Notes under the pieces: generated by a model | Databases searched by the model: none | What the model was told of the DNA's origin: nothing | The model's input: the letters and a program-made list of their open reading frames with translations, nothing else | Translations under genes and position numbers: made by a program | Source of the DNA: a virus | Direction: 5' to 3' (one strand) | DNA: 22,818 nucleotides | IMG/VR virus record: IMGVR_UViG_3300049491_000107 | Location: 1 to 22,818 of that record | Shown: piece after piece, positions 21,862 through 22,818 of the stretch | Numbering within the stretch: the first letter of the stretch is position 1 | How the letters are laid out: the number at the start of each line of letters is the position of its first letter

Positions 21862-22086
21862 ATGGCGCTCAACAACGGCACGGCCGACGCCGTCGCAACC
21901 GCCATAGCCTCCGCCCTCGGCGTCGTCGACGCGCCGTCGATCGCGAAATACAAGCAAGTGTACGAGATCCTTTACGCTGCGCTCAAAGCCGACATTACGA
22001 TCAACGTCTCGGTCGCGAGCGTGAGCGGCGTCACCGCCGGCGGCGCCGTCTCCGGCCCGGGCACCGGCACGGGAGTACCGCTATGA
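21862..22086 (+). CDS. small hypothetical baseplate-module protein, 74 aa
   Basis: ATG at 21862 has an excellent GGAGGT (21851-21856) five bases upstream, directly at the end of the spike gene. The longer open frame from 21808 lies inside the spike gene and is not needed. The protein has an Ala/Val-rich helical N-terminal half (ALNNGTADAVATAIASALGV..) and a Gly/Ser-rich end (SGVTAGGAVSGPGTGTGVPL). Similar short proteins occur between spike and gp25 genes in other phages, but I cannot name a family. The stop overlaps the gp25-like start (ATGA). Confidence 0.65.
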   Translation: MALNNGTADAVATAIASALGVVDAPSIAKYKQVYEILYAALKADITINVSVASVSGVTAGGAVSGPGTGTGVPL

Positions 22087-22442
22087 CCGACCTCAAGCTC
22101 GACGACGACGGGGACCTCGCGCTCGAGGGCAACTCGTTGGTCCTGATCTCCGGCGGGGACGAGGTCGCGCAACGGCTCCTCAACCGCCTCCGCCTTTGGC
22201 GCGGGGAATGGTTCCTCAACCTCAACCGCGGGACGCCGTACCGCGAGGAAATCTTTGTCAAACGTACGGCCTTGTCGCGGATCGAGTCGGCGATCAAGCG
22301 CGAGATCCTGACGACCTCCGGCGTGCTCGAGCTCCTCGAGTATACCCAGGATCTCGATATCGCGACGCGCAGGCTCACGGTAAGCTTTAAAGCAAAAGCA
22401 ACCGACGGGACAATTGTAGAATTCAACGAGGTATTGCCGTGA
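22083..22442 (+). CDS. baseplate wedge protein, gp25-like (GPW/gp25)
   Basis: This is a lysozyme-like wedge protein of the T4 gp25/P2 gpW family, 119 aa, that connects baseplate and sheath. Characteristic are 'GDEVAQRLLNRLRLWRGEWFLN' with the W.GEWFLN block, 'RGTPYREEIF' (the 'D...G.PY.E.I' motif) and 'ESAIKREILTTSGVLELLEY' in the core, then 'RRLTVSFKAKATDG'. It starts in an ATGA overlap with the preceding gene and is followed by the J-like gene overlapping as GTGA. The last 60 bases use AT-rich codons (GCA, GTA, ACA, ATT, AAA), a change from the rest. Confidence 0.83.
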   Translation: MTDLKLDDDGDLALEGNSLVLISGGDEVAQRLLNRLRLWRGEWFLNLNRGTPYREEIFVKRTALSRIESAIKREILTTSGVLELLEYTQDLDIATRRLTVSFKAKATDGTIVEFNEVLP

Positions 22443-22818
22443 CCTATGGCGTAACGACCGCGGGCTTTGTCACCAAACGCCTGGCCGACGTAAAGGACGA
22501 GCTCGAGGCCGACCTCAAGAGCGTGTTCGGCGACGGCGTCAACCTTTCCGAGGAAAGCCCGCTCGGCCAACTCGTCGGCATTCTTTCCGAGCGCGAGGCG
22601 GCGCTTTGGGAGCTCGCCGAGGGGGTTTACAATTCGCAGTACCCGGACACGGCGGAGGGGGTCAACCTCGACAACGCCGTCGCCCTGACCGGGATCACGC
22701 GCCAGGCCGCGACCTTTTCCAAGGTCCTCGGCGTCGAGCTCACGGGCGACCCCGCAACCGTGATCCCGGCCGGCTCGGTCCTCTCGGTCGCCGGCAACGT
22801 GGACGCGCGCTTTGCGCT
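22439..22818 (+). CDS. baseplate J-like protein, N-terminal part (runs off window end)
   Basis: The start GTG at 22439 overlaps the gp25-like stop (GTGA), and the frame is open to the window end, giving the first 126 residues. The pattern 'TTAGFVTKRLADVKDELEAD', 'NLSEESPLGQLVGILSEREA', 'ALWELAEGVYNSQYP', then 'AEGVNLDNAVALTGI.R..A' and 'VIPAGSVLSVAG' is typical of the baseplate J-like (wedge) family in contractile phages. It is the outer wedge component that contacts fibres. The remainder of the protein and any following fibre genes lie beyond the window. Confidence 0.85.
   Translation, partial: MTYGVTTAGFVTKRLADVKDELEADLKSVFGDGVNLSEESPLGQLVGILSEREAALWELAEGVYNSQYPDTAEGVNLDNAVALTGITRQAATFSKVLGVELTGDPATVIPAGSVLSVAGNVDARFA

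Noticed and set aside
1-22818. CRISPR arrays, tRNA genes, insertion sequences, integrase or attachment sites
   Set aside because: No regularly spaced repeats, cloverleaf-like segments, transposase motifs or flanking duplications were seen on either strand.

Overview
The window is a contiguous stretch of a GC-rich contractile-tailed bacteriophage (myovirus morphology) or a prophage of that type. It holds most of the packaging, head, neck, tail and baseplate module in canonical order. The DNA is roughly 60-65% GC by eye. Codons ending in C are strongly preferred, and CTC is used more than CTG for leucine. Shine-Dalgarno sequences (GGAGG/GGAGGA) and ATGA/TAATG stop-start overlaps are common, so the host is a bacterium, which I cannot name. 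No integrase, replication, lysis, tRNA, CRISPR or defence gene is visible.

Layout. 1-1062: the end of a CysHis protein and two unknown genes, all rightward, ending at a hairpin (1109-1153) that separates them from a convergent operon. 1157-4742: a leftward operon of four genes (156 aa, 49 aa, 147 aa and an 840-aa fibre-like protein with a Sec-type signal peptide). 4743-4920: the divergent control region. 4820-7144: two small unknown genes, the small terminase and the large terminase. 7145-7215: a gap with an exact 15-nt match to the core of the phage T7 RNA polymerase promoter. 7216-12726: portal, MuF-like protein, DUF2213 protease with a nested scaffold start, decoration protein and major capsid protein. 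12817-15029: a short unknown gene, then neck and connector genes. 15050-17499: sheath, tube and the tail-assembly chaperone pair joined by a -1 frameshift. 17499-22818: tape measure, Dit-like protein, baseplate plug, hub, gp138-type spike, a 74-aa unknown, gp25-like wedge and the start of a J-like baseplate protein that runs off the window. No gene-free stretch exceeds 300 bases.

How it works together. The terminases package DNA through the portal into a shell built from capsid and decoration protein around the scaffold, which the DUF2213 protease should clear. The neck proteins close the head and join it to a sheathed tail. Tail length is set by the tape measure and its chaperones, and the tail ends in a hub-spike-wedge baseplate. 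The leftward operon probably supplies receptor-binding fibres.

Most interesting points: (a) a ~90-residue domain shared by the decoration protein and the tail sheath (about 59% identical by hand alignment); (b) the T7-promoter core before the portal gene; (c) a complete -1 frameshift signal in the tail chaperone gene; (d) a signal peptide on the fibre protein; (e) a protease gene containing a scaffold start with its own Shine-Dalgarno; (f) a MuF gene whose first half has foreign codon use.
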